A stretch of 64,000 nt of DNA. Source: Quercus robur. Taxonomy: Eukaryota > Streptophyta > Magnoliopsida > Fagales > Fagaceae. Positions within the stretch are counted from its first letter, which is position 1. Each line of letters starts with the position of its first letter. The notes under the pieces are model-generated. The model saw nothing but the letters and a program-made list of their open reading frames with translations, had not been told where the DNA came from and ran no database searches. Location: positions 52,533,501 to 52,597,500 of the forward strand of contig NC_065539.1 in assembly GCF_932294415.1 (NCBI RefSeq), given 5' to 3'. This document shows positions 23,701-35,667 of the stretch, in pieces. Both the position numbers and the translations under genes were made by a program.

Positions 23701-24839
23701 ATCTTGGGTGGTTCACAGAAAACCAGTGCAAAGAGGTTGCTGATTCGTTTTGAATCAGCCATTGCAAAGGTAAAACTGATCTCTAGGTATTGAAGTTTTT
23801 AGCTTTCTTCTAAAGAAGTTATCCCGGCCCTCTTTCAGGGTGTGTAAAACCAACCAGCAGTCTGACAATTTGATATTTACATCAGCTTCAAAGTGGGACT
23901 TCTCTTGAAGATATCTGGAAAGTGGAAGACAGCTTCTCAGCAATTTCCACAGGTAATTTTCCATTTTAAATAATTCAAATTAATCAGCAAACTCTGCCAA
24001 CAACTTAAGATTAGCTGGACACTGCATGAAAATGTATTGGGTTAACTCTGCTCAAGGTTTTTCTATGGGCATATAGTCATACAAGTATAAGAAACGGCCT
24101 CCCAAAGTTTTGTACTCTCTTATCTCCCTCTCTTATGGAAATGGTAGGTTTTTTCAACTTATTTCTTATGAAACAAGTCTACCTACATTTGGCCAAACTT
24201 TAGAAAACCATATTTGCAAATGCTGAAATTTGTTGATCCGTGAATTTAATGGCTGATGCATGCACGTCTCTCGACCTGGAAACAGTTTTGCTTTGAATCA
24301 AGTCATACCACTGTCTCTGACATTGTTATTATAAATACAGATGTTTGTTAAACCATTCTACTTCTCTCAGCCTTGGATGTTTGTTTTCACAAGCAGGTGC
24401 CTTTGATCATGGAAATGCTACCCTGGAAGTTATGAATGACGAAGACCCTTTAAATGTCAGAACAAGCTCAGGGCACACTTTGTCCATTGCTTTTGACCAT
24501 CAATCAGAATCTCTAAGGCTTGAGGATGAGATTGAACAAGTTCTACAGGCACTGCGAAAATCACAGGACTCTGAATTTAAAATGGCAGAGGAAAGGCTTC
24601 ATGTGCAGAAGAATTTTCTTCTTAATCTGTATCAGCAACTTGAGAAAGAGAGGTCTGAACTAGCACGTTGCGCATCATCAGCTGACCCAAATGCCTTGCT
24701 CGATGCTGTCTTGAATAGAGTAGATCAGATAAAACGGGAACTGAGGAAACTCAAGGATATGGAAAGGGTGGCCAATGGCTTTGGGAAGACTTCTAAAGGA
24801 ATCCTTAAGGAACACTTCGGTTTGGAAACTCAGAACTAA
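20710..24839 (+). CDS. Oberon-type PHD-finger protein with C-terminal coiled coil
   Basis: Four coding exons (20710-21100, 23201-23769, 23886-23952, 24397-24839) join in frame to 489 residues. Residues about 185-277 form the Oberon-type PHD region: [40 protein letters not shown] and [12 protein letters not shown] supply the Cys/His zinc ligands. Residues about 375-465 form a long charged coiled coil ([33 protein letters not shown]). OBERON/TITANIA and VEL proteins are nuclear and act on chromatin in meristem, embryo and flowering control; this one is shorter and I do not place it with a named member. ATG 20710 is the first in frame after an upstream stop. Intron 1 (2.1 kb) holds a MITE, an RTE LINE remnant and another repeat piece. 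Confidence 0.85.
21336..21508. mobile_element. Small MITE in intron 1 of the Oberon-like gene
   Basis: The ends GCCCGTTTGGTGTA and, read inward from the right, GCCTGTTTAGTACA are imperfect inverted repeats about 173 bp apart. The GTTTGG-type end is common among plant hAT and PIF MITEs. I could not identify a clear target duplication. Confidence 0.5.
21870..22510 (+). mobile_element. RTE-type LINE 3' remnant in intron 1 of the Oberon-like gene
   Basis: Translations of the plus strand carry words of the C-terminal part of plant RTE-type reverse transcriptases ([45 protein letters not shown]). The end is DVGTKA followed by a (GTT)n tail at about 22478-22508, the usual 3' tail of this LINE group. 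Several stops and frame changes show it is dead. Only the 3' part is present, as usual for 5'-truncated insertions. Confidence 0.75.
22862..23000. repeat. Remnant of a common plant repeat end
   Basis: The words AAAATTGCAAAAACACCCC, ATGAGGTTTGGGTCATTT and AGTTGACCCCTCTGTTAC resemble an end sequence often seen in plant interspersed repeats. Only one end was seen and the family is unsure. Confidence 0.3.
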
Positions 24840-27800
24840 ACCCTCAAAACTATACAGTTTAATTCGTCATCTGTTCATCAAATTTTGATCTTGAACTGAT
24901 CACCTGTATATTTGGAGAGCATATACACCCTGTCAGTTTTTGGTGGGGTCATGTAGCAGAGATACTGCAGAATCTGCTTGTGCAGCGATAACAGCACATC
25001 AAAGCGATGAGAATTCAGTTTGGAGCTTCTGACTACCCTAATGCTTAATTAAACAGTGGTGGATCCGCAGAAAAACAGTGTAAGAGTTGGCAAAGGGATT
25101 GTGAAAAGATTACCTGCGATATATTAAAACAACATTTAGATTAAAAAACCGGTTGGATTCAAATCCTTTTGGCCATGTTAGACTTTCAATGAATTTTTCC
25201 CTCACAGTTTAACTAGTCACCATTTTTCTTGAGTAAACAGCTTGTGGTGGCCATAGGTAGTATCTGTATACATTAGATTGGGTTGCAACTTATGCTTCCA
25301 TGGAACGAGAAAGTATTTCATGAGACCGTCTCATGAAACACATTCTCACATTCAGTGGGTCTTACACACTTGTGGGATCCACATTCTGTGATGGTGTCTC
25401 ATTAGACAAATTTTCCCATGGAACAATATTTTGAGGTATGGATGCATGTTCTTAGGAGCAACTTATCAAATCGAATGAATTGCAATTTGTTCCTATAATT
25501 TCAACTTCCCCCTTCTTTTTCCTGTTTGGTGCACATTTATTAATGGGATGGGATGTCTCTGGTAGGATTACCAAACAAAAGTCTCCGATAGAGTAACCTC
25601 AAAAGCTGTGTTACTAATACCCGAAATTGAAAATTTTGATCTTGTTAAAAAAGAAAAAAAGAAAAAAAAAAGAGTTTTATTCAAAGCACTGCTGCAAGAG
25701 AGACTTTCTTATTCTTTGTATATTTATGCAAATAGTGATCTTTGATGTAAGCTGAATATAGGAGATATGATTAATTATAGCATCAAGAGGAATAATTTCC
25801 CGCAATCTGATCTGAATTCATCAAAGCAAACATGTTTACGGCAGTAAGCTGACAATTTTGGAATAACTTTTTCTGACGACTGAGAGTGCAATGCAAAAGC
25901 CCATTGCTACGAAGGGAATCGGAAACGCAAGCACAAATTCGTTCCTGCATTTACTTTATGTGATGGAGGCCAGAAATGGATTACCAGATTCTGTCTCTTT
26001 ATACGTGTTTTAAGGTCCTGGCATGCATTTGTAACAATGAACATTTTTTTTTTTTTTTTGAAAACGTAACAATGAACATTTAAAAACGTGGTAAAGGTAT
26101 ATCTTTCTATTTCCTTTTGAAATAGACCAAATGGATGGAGTCTATGACAAAGATATGATAAAAGTTTTAATTACAGAAGATGTATATCATGTCACATCAT
26201 TTATTTATTTATTTTAATTAGCAAATTACACAATGTCTGTTGTAATAGTTCCTTGAATTTTTATCTTATCTATACGACTTTTAAGGCCTCAGGTATAACT
26301 ATACTTAAGAGTTGATACTTAAATCAACTTCTAGCAAATAAACAAAATACTTTTCAACAAAATACTACAGCTGAATGCTCGTTTAAACTATCAATCTCAC
26401 CCTCCAACCATTACTGTAGGAGGGGAAAGTTTAGTATTATTTGAAGTGTAAGTACCATTTCAAGGTAAATCAGCTTAAAAAAAATTACTCAAATTAACAT
26501 TCAAGAAAAGACTCGTTTCCCAAATCAAAATGACTAGACTACAAAATTCGTTGTTGACTAATTCAAAGATTTTACCTGGGCCATGTGCCTCACGTGTTGG
26601 TTTAAAATAGACAAAATACAGAGTTAACCATAAAAAAAAAAATGCAAAAACAAAACTTCATTCTAAAATAAGCCATTCAAGAACTGAAACAAAGAACATT
26701 AGTGCATGACTCCTTTCTGGTTTTTCTGCATCTACCTTTTCTTTTATACAAATGCTCATAGATTGCATTCCTTAATTTGCAGTTTACTGAATGAAGTTTC
26801 AAGTCACTAATACGCATAAAGGAAGCATTCAACTTACATTGGTTATTGATCTGCAAGTCAAACATGACACAGCACTACTACCATTAATTTTCCTCTGAAT
26901 TAATCGGAAACCGAATGACACCATTGTAATGAGGTAAGTAACCATTCCAGGTTAAGGAAAAATTTCATCGTAAAAATTTCACACAGGCACAATGAAATAC
27001 CTTAATCAAGTAGAGCACTAAATGCATAATGAAAGATATCTTAATAGAATGACAGATTTCATGAGAATTATGAAAGATATCATTTAAGTTAGAAATGCAT
27101 AATAATACTTAATAGAATGACAGAATTCATGAGAATTATGAAAGATCTGATTTAAGTTAGAAATGTTGAATGACACCATACGTCAAAACTCAAAATTTCT
27201 AAACAGCCCTACAATAGCTCTATTGCTAAAGACAGGAGGACTTATATTAAAAGTTGTAATGTAGGGAAATGCAATTAGACCTCTAAAGTGATCCATAATT
27301 CTAAACTCCCCAAAGAACAGGTCTTTCACTTCCAGAGAAAGCAAAATCCCTAACGCTTGAAAAGGAATCTAACTATAATGAAATCTCTCGTGGCAAGCAA
27401 CGTATCAAACAGAAAATTTATTCTTCCTCCAATCTCATTCCAGAATATTTAAATTAAAATCTTTGCTCAAGCATCAGAAAGAACTTTGGCTGAGACTGCT
27501 GCACTATCACAGATAGTTAAGTAATTTAGAAAAGAAAGAGAAAAATGATATTGTAATTGGTAGACCAAAGAAAGCGTGTAGAAAGTCAAGCAACATAAAG
27601 CAGGATTTGGGAGGAACAAGATAATCTGATCATAATATTGCCAATGAATATCTTTAATGTCAGACTAAGGGGATGTGGTGGACCCACTAAAAAAGTTCAA
27701 ATGCCAAGACTGCAATACAAACACAACAGTAGGGATCACGTCAATTGGGACTAAAAAGAAAAAGAGAGGAAAAGTAGACTTTAACTCCTTAAGGAAAACA

Positions 27801-28952
27801 AAAAAGAAATCAAAGAACCTAGTGGCCTTGTAAGATAAGGTAAATTTTCATCACTTAGTGAAATCTAGATAGGCTAAAAGGGATATTTTAATCACTAAAA
27901 GTAAAAGGCAAAATGAAATGCTTAGGTCTAAGATTAGATGGCTTTCTACTAATGGGCTAAAAGCATATATTCATTACAATGCATGGAGCAACTAAGGAAT
28001 CAATTCTCGGCAAAAATAAAATAAAATAATGCATTTGATTTATCATGAATTATGAAGTGAATTTTCCTACCTGGTGGATTACAAGAATCACTGGCATAGA
28101 AATTCAGACCAGACTATAATGTTCCAGTCAATCACCAGGTAATTGCAAGGGGAAAAAGTAGAAACACTCAAAACTTCTGGGATCCCATAAAGACAATTAT
28201 TGTATTCAAAACAGTGACCACTATTTGACTAAGAATCTTCAACCTTAGAAAGGCAAACAACATAATACCTGACACAACTATGTTCTCTGTTCTATTTTTT
28301 TACTTAGCAACAGTATAAAGGCCTAAGAAAGGAAGAAAAGAAGAAGACAAAGTTTTCATCAGACAACCATAAGGTTTTGTTTATTCAAAAGTAAACACAA
28401 AAAGGAAAGTGCTTCAACTTTCAACACCACTCTCTAGCCAAATTAACTAATCCTACAATACATCAAGAACCATCTAACCTACAAAACAAAATGTCAGTGG
28501 AAAAAAACAAAAACATGCCAAAGTAAAGCGACATCAATGAACTAGTACAAAATTTACATTCAGTGGATTCTAATTAGCTCAGCTGATGAAGTCTCTTGAA
28601 ATCAAATAACGGAATTGGCTTCGAATTCCACTTATACCAAAAACCAATTGATGTTTTGAGCTATCGATATCGGGCAATCATCATAAAGCAGTGGCCACAG
28701 GTTCAAATTCTATCATCTCTATAAAAAGTAATAACAATAATAAGACTCAACGATCATATTCATTCTTCATTGCCATTGCCATTGCCATCACACTTTCCAT
28801 GTGACAAAAACAACATTTCATGATTCAACAACAAAGGAAGTAGAAGCATACATAAACTAGTCCCACCACCCACCCCACTAACTTCAAAACTAAAAACCCA
28901 ACTCAAAATAAGAGCGAATAATTTAAAACTTTTTTTTTTCTTTTTTTAATAA
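24840..28952. other. Intergenic region between Oberon-like and HSP20-like genes
   Basis: The first few hundred bases are probably the 3' untranslated region of the Oberon-like gene. An 11-bp palindrome lies at 25316-25338 and a 68-bp tandem duplication at 27040-27175. The stretch before 28952 likely includes the 3' end of the HSP20-like transcript. A short minus-strand frame near 26677-26865 has no recognised family. Confidence 0.45.
27040..27175. repeat. 68-bp tandem duplication
   Basis: CTTAATAGAATGACAG starts both copies (27040 and 27108). TTCATGAGAATTATGAAAGA and ATTTAAGTTAGAAATG recur at a 68-bp distance with few differences. Confidence 0.75.
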
Positions 28953-29510
28953 TTACTGTACAAGCACAAGCCTACCTCCCATACCTCCTCTAAAGCCGCC
29001 ACCATTCCCATCTCTCCAAATCTCTTCATCTCCACCATCACTTCCATTTCCCCCACCACCTTCCACACCTTCCTCATCACCCTTTGGCACAGTCACAATA
29101 AGCTCTCCATCAGCAAAAACCGCACTAGCCAACTCGGGGCGAGTCGACTCGGGTAGCCGAAACCTCCACATATCAAGCTCCAAACTATCCAGAGACAACT
29201 CAAGCGACCCACCTTCCCTCACCACAATCTTTGTCACCCCAGGATGGATTTCAACCATGTGGGCCCTCACTTCACCGATATTCTCATCCGTCTCGGCTAT
29301 GAATCGGAAACAATCCGGTTTTTCCTCAATCGACACATCAGCATCGGACCGAAATGGAAGCTCGAGAACTCGGCTAAACACATGGGGTAAGCGCCTTAGC
29401 TTCTTTGAAGACAGACCCAGAAGAGCTTGAGCTTCGGAGAGTGGGTTTCTTGAATTGATGTTGTATTGGATTGTGATATTTCGCTTCTTTGGCATAGGGT
29501 GGACCTTCAT
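28953..29510 (-). CDS. HSP20-like (alpha-crystallin-fold) protein
   Basis: A single uninterrupted frame of 185 residues. It begins MKVHPMPKKRNITIQY and has the conserved block RRLPHVFSRVLELPFRSDAD (39-58). An alpha-crystallin-like core runs to about residue 143, ending with ASAVFADGELIVTVPKG, the last strands of the HSP20 fold. The tail is low-complexity Gly/Asp/Glu (145-180). It lacks the IxI tail motif of classical small heat-shock proteins, so ordinary oligomeric holdase function is not assured. Plant relatives such as At4g14830 and At3g22530 (from memory) are poorly characterised. A TATA box lies about 80 bases upstream. No heat-shock element was noticed nearby. The start is the first ATG and matches the conserved MKVHP opening. 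Confidence 0.88.
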   Translation of the reverse strand: MKVHPMPKKRNITIQYNINSRNPLSEAQALLGLSSKKLRRLPHVFSRVLELPFRSDADVSIEEKPDCFRFIAETDENIGEVRAHMVEIHPGVTKIVVREGGSLELSLDSLELDMWRFRLPESTRPELASAVFADGELIVTVPKGDEEGVEGGGGNGSDGGDEEIWRDGNGGGFRGGMGGRLVLVQ

Positions 29511-29590
29511 GTTTGCTGAAGAATTTTGCGTTTTTCTTCTCCCTTAAGGATTCGATGCTTAAATAAAGAGAAAAGTAATGAAAGATTGAA

Positions 29591-29600
29591 TTTTTATATA
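29591..29600 (-). promoter_or_regulatory. TATA box of the HSP20-like gene
   Basis: The minus strand reads TATATAAAAA here, 81 bases before the ATG at 29510. This is a good distance for a plant TATA box with a leader of about 50 bases. Confidence 0.6.
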
Positions 29601-29619
29601 CTAGTAGTGAAAAAGAAAA

Positions 29620-31019
29620 GATGGTCTTTGTGAAGAAGAAGAAAAAAAAAAGACCCAATTTTGGATGGGAATCTTAAGGCTTTATCATCAGATTGTGAGG
29701 TGGAAAAGGAATAATCATAAAGGGGAATTGGAAATAATAATGGGTTTTTGAGTTTTGATGGGAATTTAGACAAAACCTAATGGAAAGAGATACAAAAGAA
29801 GGGCCTAACAAGTGTCAAGGAAAACAAATTCCCTCTTTGTGGGTGTGAGATTTATTTTGAAGTTTTTTTAACAAGGAATGGGGAATTTGAAGAACTGGGA
29901 ATTGCAAATTTTGGAAATGAAATTCTGGAGGCAATAGAAGAAGGAAGAAAAATGGGTTTTGTTTGTTAATGGAAACCTCTCCTTTTTTGGGATTGTGCAG
30001 AGTGGTAATGGGAATCACTGCGGAGATAAAAAGAAGAGGCGAAAGGAATGTTAATAGGCCCTGTATTTCTAGGAAATTACAAGAGCTGCCATATTTTTTT
30101 GTTTTATTATTTATATATTTGGTTACTGTTAATATCAAATTATGGGGGTTTGTTCATTTTGCGTGGTTTTGCATGCGTGTCCAAGCAAGCAAGCAAATAC
30201 TGTAACACACCTTCTTCTTTTTTTTGTAGACATCAGTGATTTACATCATGACCACACGCTTTTCTTTTATATAATAAATAGATGAACACATAATATATAT
30301 AAATCTTGTTACGTATACGGAGTATTAAATTTTAAACAAAGGTTGTTTTTTTCCTAATCATATAGGCTTAAAAATTCAATGAGTCAATGACCCTCCCTTG
30401 CCATTTGAACTAAATTTTAAATGAAATATACTAATCCCTCTTTTATACAAATCAAGTAATAAATGTGAAAGATTTTATGTGAAAACAAAAGTGTATGATT
30501 TGGGCATAATTCTTGAAAAGGAAACGGTTGAAAGCTTTGCTTGTGGATGATTGTTTTCATTGAATTCTTTTCTTCATTGGGTTTGGACCATAAGCCTTAT
30601 AATTTGAATTCTACCATTGTTAAGTTGCAAGCATACAGACAAAGGATGGTTAAGGAAAAGTTATAAGGACACTCAATTTTCTAATATGTTTACATGTCAA
30701 TTTGTTATTGATGTACAATAATTTCTTTTTGTGGTAGTTTCATGTGTAAGTAATGTAATTCAATTACAAGTTAATATTTAAACATATTGTGAAATTAGAT
30801 ATGTTCATAGGTAGGCTAGTGATTAAAATGAATACACATGACCCCTTGTTAGAGAATTCAAACCAAGCAGGTGGTGGTCAGATTAATACTTGAGAGTAGA
30901 GGTCATTAGGGGAATTGGGTACGTGGATTTTCTCACATATGGGAGATGCCACAAGAGTTGTGTGTTGAATTGGAGATGGGTTATCTCTTGCATCTTCTAT
31001 GGATTTTGTTTTTTCTCTC
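29620..31019. other. Intergenic, upstream of the HSP20-like gene
   Basis: Mixed sequence with short frames and no recognised family. A gene may have been missed here, but I saw no splice-linked exons. Confidence 0.4.
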
Positions 31020-31204
31020 TTGAATTGTGTGTTGAATTGGATGCACTTTTTATAGTTTGTTTTCATACTAATGTGGACAAAGTTCATCCTAGTTTGAGTC
31101 CTCTTGTGGATGATTGTAGGTTGCTCTTGAGGAAGATTCTTGACATGGAAGTTAAACATGTGTTCAAGGAAGGAATAGATGCACTCATGCATTGCCTATT
31201 TTGA
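31020..31204 (+). pseudogene. RNase H-domain fragment, probably from an L1-type LINE
   Basis: One plus-strand frame reads LCVELDALFIV, SLSPLVDDCRLLLRKILD, MEVKHVFKEG. This resembles the C-terminal RNase H domain attached to plant LINE ORF2 proteins (pattern VE-DA-VV ... P-L-DCR-LL ... V-H--RE-N). No other parts of an element were recognised around it. The expected ANxxADxLA end is distorted. A host RNase H-like domain gene fragment is the alternative. Confidence 0.55.
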
Positions 31205-31330
31205 GGTAGAACATAGTTCAAGGATTTTATTTTGTTTTACTTTGTTCCCTAGTATTAACTTATTAATACTTATGTTGATTTTGATATTTTGGTAGATGTT
31301 AGCATAGCCTTGTAGTTACTGTTTCAGGGA

Positions 31331-31462
31331 AATTATTGTGTACTCCCAAAGTACCATAAATGCATACTCCTTCCTCTTACATGAATAGTGGGTCCCACTA
31401 TCCACCATTTATGTGAGAGTAGGAAGTACACATTTATGGTACTTTGGGAGTACCTAATAATT
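31331..31462. mobile_element. Palindromic MITE, 132 bp
   Basis: Left arm AATTATTGTGTACTCCC, AAAGTACCATAAATG and right arm CATTTATGGTACTTT, GGGAGTACCTAATAATT are reverse complements over about 50 bases. The centre is near AGTGGGTCCCACT, itself a palindrome. The whole element could fold into one hairpin. The superfamily is not fixed because no sure target duplication was seen. Confidence 0.65.
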
Positions 31463-33295
31463 TTCTTTTATTTCGTTAATCTATATCCTTAGTTACCTTA
31501 AAAAAAAAAGAGTAATAAATGTGTAATTTAGTTTCAAGAATAAGGACAACCACCTTGTGAATAATTTTCTGTCAAAAATACATCGCATGCATCAAATCTA
31601 AAAACAATGGGCTACTCCACCCCTAGATAATAATATCTTAAGGGATTGTAAAATCTTCAACAGAGTAAAATGTAGCGTGTAGGGTGTGAATTTTCTTTAT
31701 TTGGAGTTTCTTTCTTCTTTTTATTATTTTTCTCTCCCAATACCACATATTAACAAAAACAATTGTGGAAGTAGTATTTCTTTGATTTTTTTTGGGGGGT
31801 CCCCAAAAAGTTTTTATGAGAACTCATAACCTATTGAATTAATATTATATCATTGGTAAAAGTCTTATAGTTCATCTAACACCACTTCATGTTTCTAAAG
31901 GATATGTTTGAGATTAAAATTCTCTTTTCCTATTATAACTATTGATGTATTTAAAAAAAAAAATTATAACTAGTTTTATAAATAATGTACAAACAGATGT
32001 GTGCAACAATTCATATATATATATATATATATATATTTTTCAATTGTAATTATAGTTAAATTTTAGGGTAATGGTCTATAATGTGTTAGGTATACACATG
32101 TAAGTAACAGTACCTTGTAAAGGAAAATAATGAACTTGAAATATTAAAATATTATAAAACCTACCTCATAGACATAAGTTTTTGTGTTTAGTGGAGTTCA
32201 ACAAATTCTCGAATTTTAAGGAAAATATTAAAGACTACCAAGTTTTACAACATAGAATTGACAAGCTAATGTAACAATAAATATGATTGACGAGTTTCAA
32301 TCACTGCATATTTGAAAATTTGAATTGTCTCACTGGTAACAAATCAGTTTGTAAGATTATTATAGTAAAATTTATAGTACTTGTAGAATTACTCAAATTT
32401 TAAAAATTAACTGACAAGTTGGATATCAGATTTTTATTAGATAATCTTCAAAGTTGTAGACAGTTAGAAATTACACTTTGACTGAAAATTAGTCACAAAT
32501 TATTACACTCCGCCTATTTTAGGCACTAATATTTAAGAATTTGAAATATAAAATTTTACTTTTTTGGCCTAGTATTTTTTTAAAAAAATAAATTTAATAT
32601 AAAATGAGGATATTTTGAGATGCATATTTTAAAAATGGAGATTGATTTTATCTTCTTTTTCCCCCTATTTAGGAAATGTCTAAGAATCTTCTCAAAAAAG
32701 AAAAAAGAAAAAAAGGAAATGTCTAAGAAATCGGCATGTTATAGATTAACTTTCTATTTCTCTAACATGTTAGCATGAGTCTAAGAAATTGCTTTTTCTT
32801 ACAAAGCAATGTGAAGCCTAAGAAAGATGATGTTGCCAAAAATAATTTAGCAATACGGGAAATCATAACACTAAAAGTCATTTTTCCTTCCAAGTCAAAA
32901 AAGAGAAAGTACTAATCACACCTTTAAACGACCTCTCTTAACTTTGCTTCAATGTTGATAGCAATTAGAACACTTGCATAAGTGCTTGTATAATAGAAAA
33001 AATATCACATTTAGACAATCAAGTCCAAAATTTACTTAAATCAAGTTATGTAAAGTTGTGTAAAAATACATGATTGTTACCGTAACTTTGTAAATTTACA
33101 CTATTCATTTTACATTTATTTATTTTTATTCTTTTGTTACATACTTCAAAAATGAAAGAAAAGAGTGGATGATAGTTATAATGTATAAAAAAATAGAGAC
33201 AATTGAAAACAAATATTGATATTTTAATGAAATATGGTTTAAAATAGATAGTCGGATATGAGTGTTTTAAAAAGTGAGTATGTATAATAGTAAAA
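31463..33295. other. AT-rich intergenic, no gene seen
   Basis: Very AT-rich, with an alternating AT run near 32014-32036. Nothing coding was recognised. Confidence 0.5.
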
Positions 33296-33580
33296 ATGGT
33301 AGATTCTTATACTAAAATAAATTCAAATTTATGCCGGAGCGAATGTGAAAGATCTTTCGGCTCAAAAGTTCATCTGACTTCGAAGTTGAACCACCAGAAA
33401 ACGAGTATATGTTTCAATTACGCGGTTGTTTTCAACCTGGAACACGTTAGACGAAAGTTGCATGCAAGATCCACCACCGCCATGGTTAGCAAAAGTCTCC
33501 TTAATTGTAAACTGTTACTTTTCCATAAAGCGCGTGCGTTGGGTTCAAAGTCACAATTCAAAGAATTAATTTGTTATTGA
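33296..33580 (+). other. GC/CpG-richer island with a 94-codon open frame, unrecognised
   Basis: Within very AT-rich DNA this stretch is clearly richer in G, C and CpG (GCCGGAGCG, GCGGTTG, GCGCGTGCG). It holds an open frame starting MVDSYTKINSNL and ending KELICY. I recognise no domain. It may be a relic of a gene or element, or a small gene. Confidence 0.25.
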
Positions 33581-33781
33581 AAAAAAAAAGTTTGATTGAA
33601 GGAGAAAGACAAAAAGGGAAAAGAAAGTTTGAGAAGATCGTACCTCATTCACCACTATTCATTAAGCGACAAAATTAAATTATTCTAATCGTTACTAATA
33701 CATCTTATAATGACAAGGCATTTGAGGGGAAGAATGAATATATTGGTTGGAGTTTTGTGGCAAAATAATTATAGATTTAAG

Positions 33782-34002
33782 GGTAAAATACAATTAATAT
33801 CTTTGACATTTGGGCTAATGTCAGTCAAATTCAAGATTTTTCAAAACTGACTAATTTGGTTCCAAAACCCAACTTGGACCCTAAATTGTTATTCATTTTT
33901 CTTCTCTCTCAAGGTGATTAAGAATTAGGTTGGTTAATTTTGAAAAGTTTTAAACTTGATTGGCATTAGCCTAAACTTCAAGGTGTTAAGTGTATTTTAC
34001 TC
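33782..34002. mobile_element. Mutator-type MITE, 221 bp
   Basis: Inverted ends of about 70 bases share GGTAAAATAC, GGGCTAATG / GGCTAATGCC and TTTTCAAAA words. The flanks TAGATTTAAG (33772-33781) and TAAATTTAAG (34003-34012) agree at 9 of 10 positions, which fits the 9-10 bp duplications of Mutator elements. No coding content. Confidence 0.65.
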
Positions 34003-34012
34003 TAAATTTAAG

Positions 34013-35624
34013 ATTTTAACTCTCTTGGATTGCCAATGCACGTAATTTATGAATGATTATATGTGTAATAATATTCAAAACCTCATATTGTTTAGGTAGG
34101 ATAATATTTGAATTTATAGCATTCGTTTCAATAATATTCTTACTGATATGTCAAAGTAACAATTGATTTCTTTTTGGTGTAGACAGATTCAATTTAGTGT
34201 CTTTTACTCGATGATAAAAAACTTTATAAATTAAGTTAACATTATAATAACTAATGCTAATATTAATAAGCTTGTAGTCCAACTGACACTTAACCCAATA
34301 TCGAGATTTTGACCCGCTCCTCCCTCCTTTTCCAAATAAGCAAAAAAAAAAAAAACATTACAGTGAGATCACTAGGGATGGAGGCATTAATTGACCCCTC
34401 CCCCCCCCCCCCCCAAATTTTTTTTTTTTTAAATATTAGTATATATATGAATTAAATTTAGTAGTTTTATTCTATAAAATTACATTTTGCCCCTTTAACA
34501 ATATCTTTGATTCTTTTTAGAGTAACCTTACAGTTACAAACTTATCTACAATATTTGTATAAACTGTTGAGGTACGAATTCTTATTGGTTCGCATCTGAA
34601 CCTATTACTTACATAACTTTTTTACTTACCAATAATCACTCACTATATCAACAAATATACCTCTAGCACTATCATCATTTTAAAGGCCATTAAAAAAATT
34701 TATAGATCTAAAATTTAAAACAACATATACTAGCCCAAAAATATTTGTGCAACAACAAAAATCACCAATAGCAAAGCTAAAAAAAATTAAATCCAATTAA
34801 CTAATTTTACTCAAACAAACAACTGGCCCTTTAAAAAGTTTTAAATAGAATAATTTTGCCTTTATCCAACAGGGGCACACATCAAAAACTCAAAAAAAAA
34901 AAAAAAAAAAAAAACCCTCAGCAGCTAAGAATTTACCAAGCTAGAGGTTAGAGTTGCTCCCTTAACTCAAAGTCCTGACTCTGCCCCTGAAGATCACCAT
35001 AGATACCAGAAAATTGTGGTGGTTGGAAATATAAGGATTAGTGAAAATTTAAAATGATTTTGCATAACTGTTTGAATAAAGTTAAGAAATTCAAGAAATT
35101 GAGGTCATGCATTACTCTAACTTATTAAAGTCTAGAGACAGAGATGGTTCAGCCGAAAAAAAAAAAAGAGACAGAGATGGAAGTTGCTATGATCCTTCCT
35201 GGAAAGGATGAGAACTAAAAGGGTGCATTTTTATAATGCATGGGAGCCAATAAACTCTGAAACTTGGACATGGACATGGTTTTTGTCTTGTCCTTATTTC
35301 ATTTGTGGCGTCACGACTCACGAGTTGTTAGGTGTTGAAGCAGACATTGTTTTCTGCAACATTTTCGTTGTAACGATAGGTGGTGGGGCATTTGAAGGCC
35401 CCCACAAATTTCATGTGTTATCACTTACCAAACCATTTAGCATACTGTGCTCTATGGCCCAAAAATGGGACATATTTCTTTTTCAAGGACACATGTAAGT
35501 TGTTGAATCCCCATAAATTTATAATGCAATGGTTATTTCACAAAAATAGCTACTGCTTTTATTGTGTTATCCAAAAAAAAAAAAAAGCTACTACTTTTAT
35601 TGAGAATGATTATTCTTTTAGAAT

Positions 35625-35667
<43 letters not shown>

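Noticed and set aside
26677-26865. A 62-codon minus-strand frame as an exon
   Set aside because: It has no recognised domain and no partner exons with matching splice phase.
33101-33295. Promoter of the 94-codon frame
   Set aside because: TA-rich words are everywhere in this region, so a TATA-like word carries no weight.
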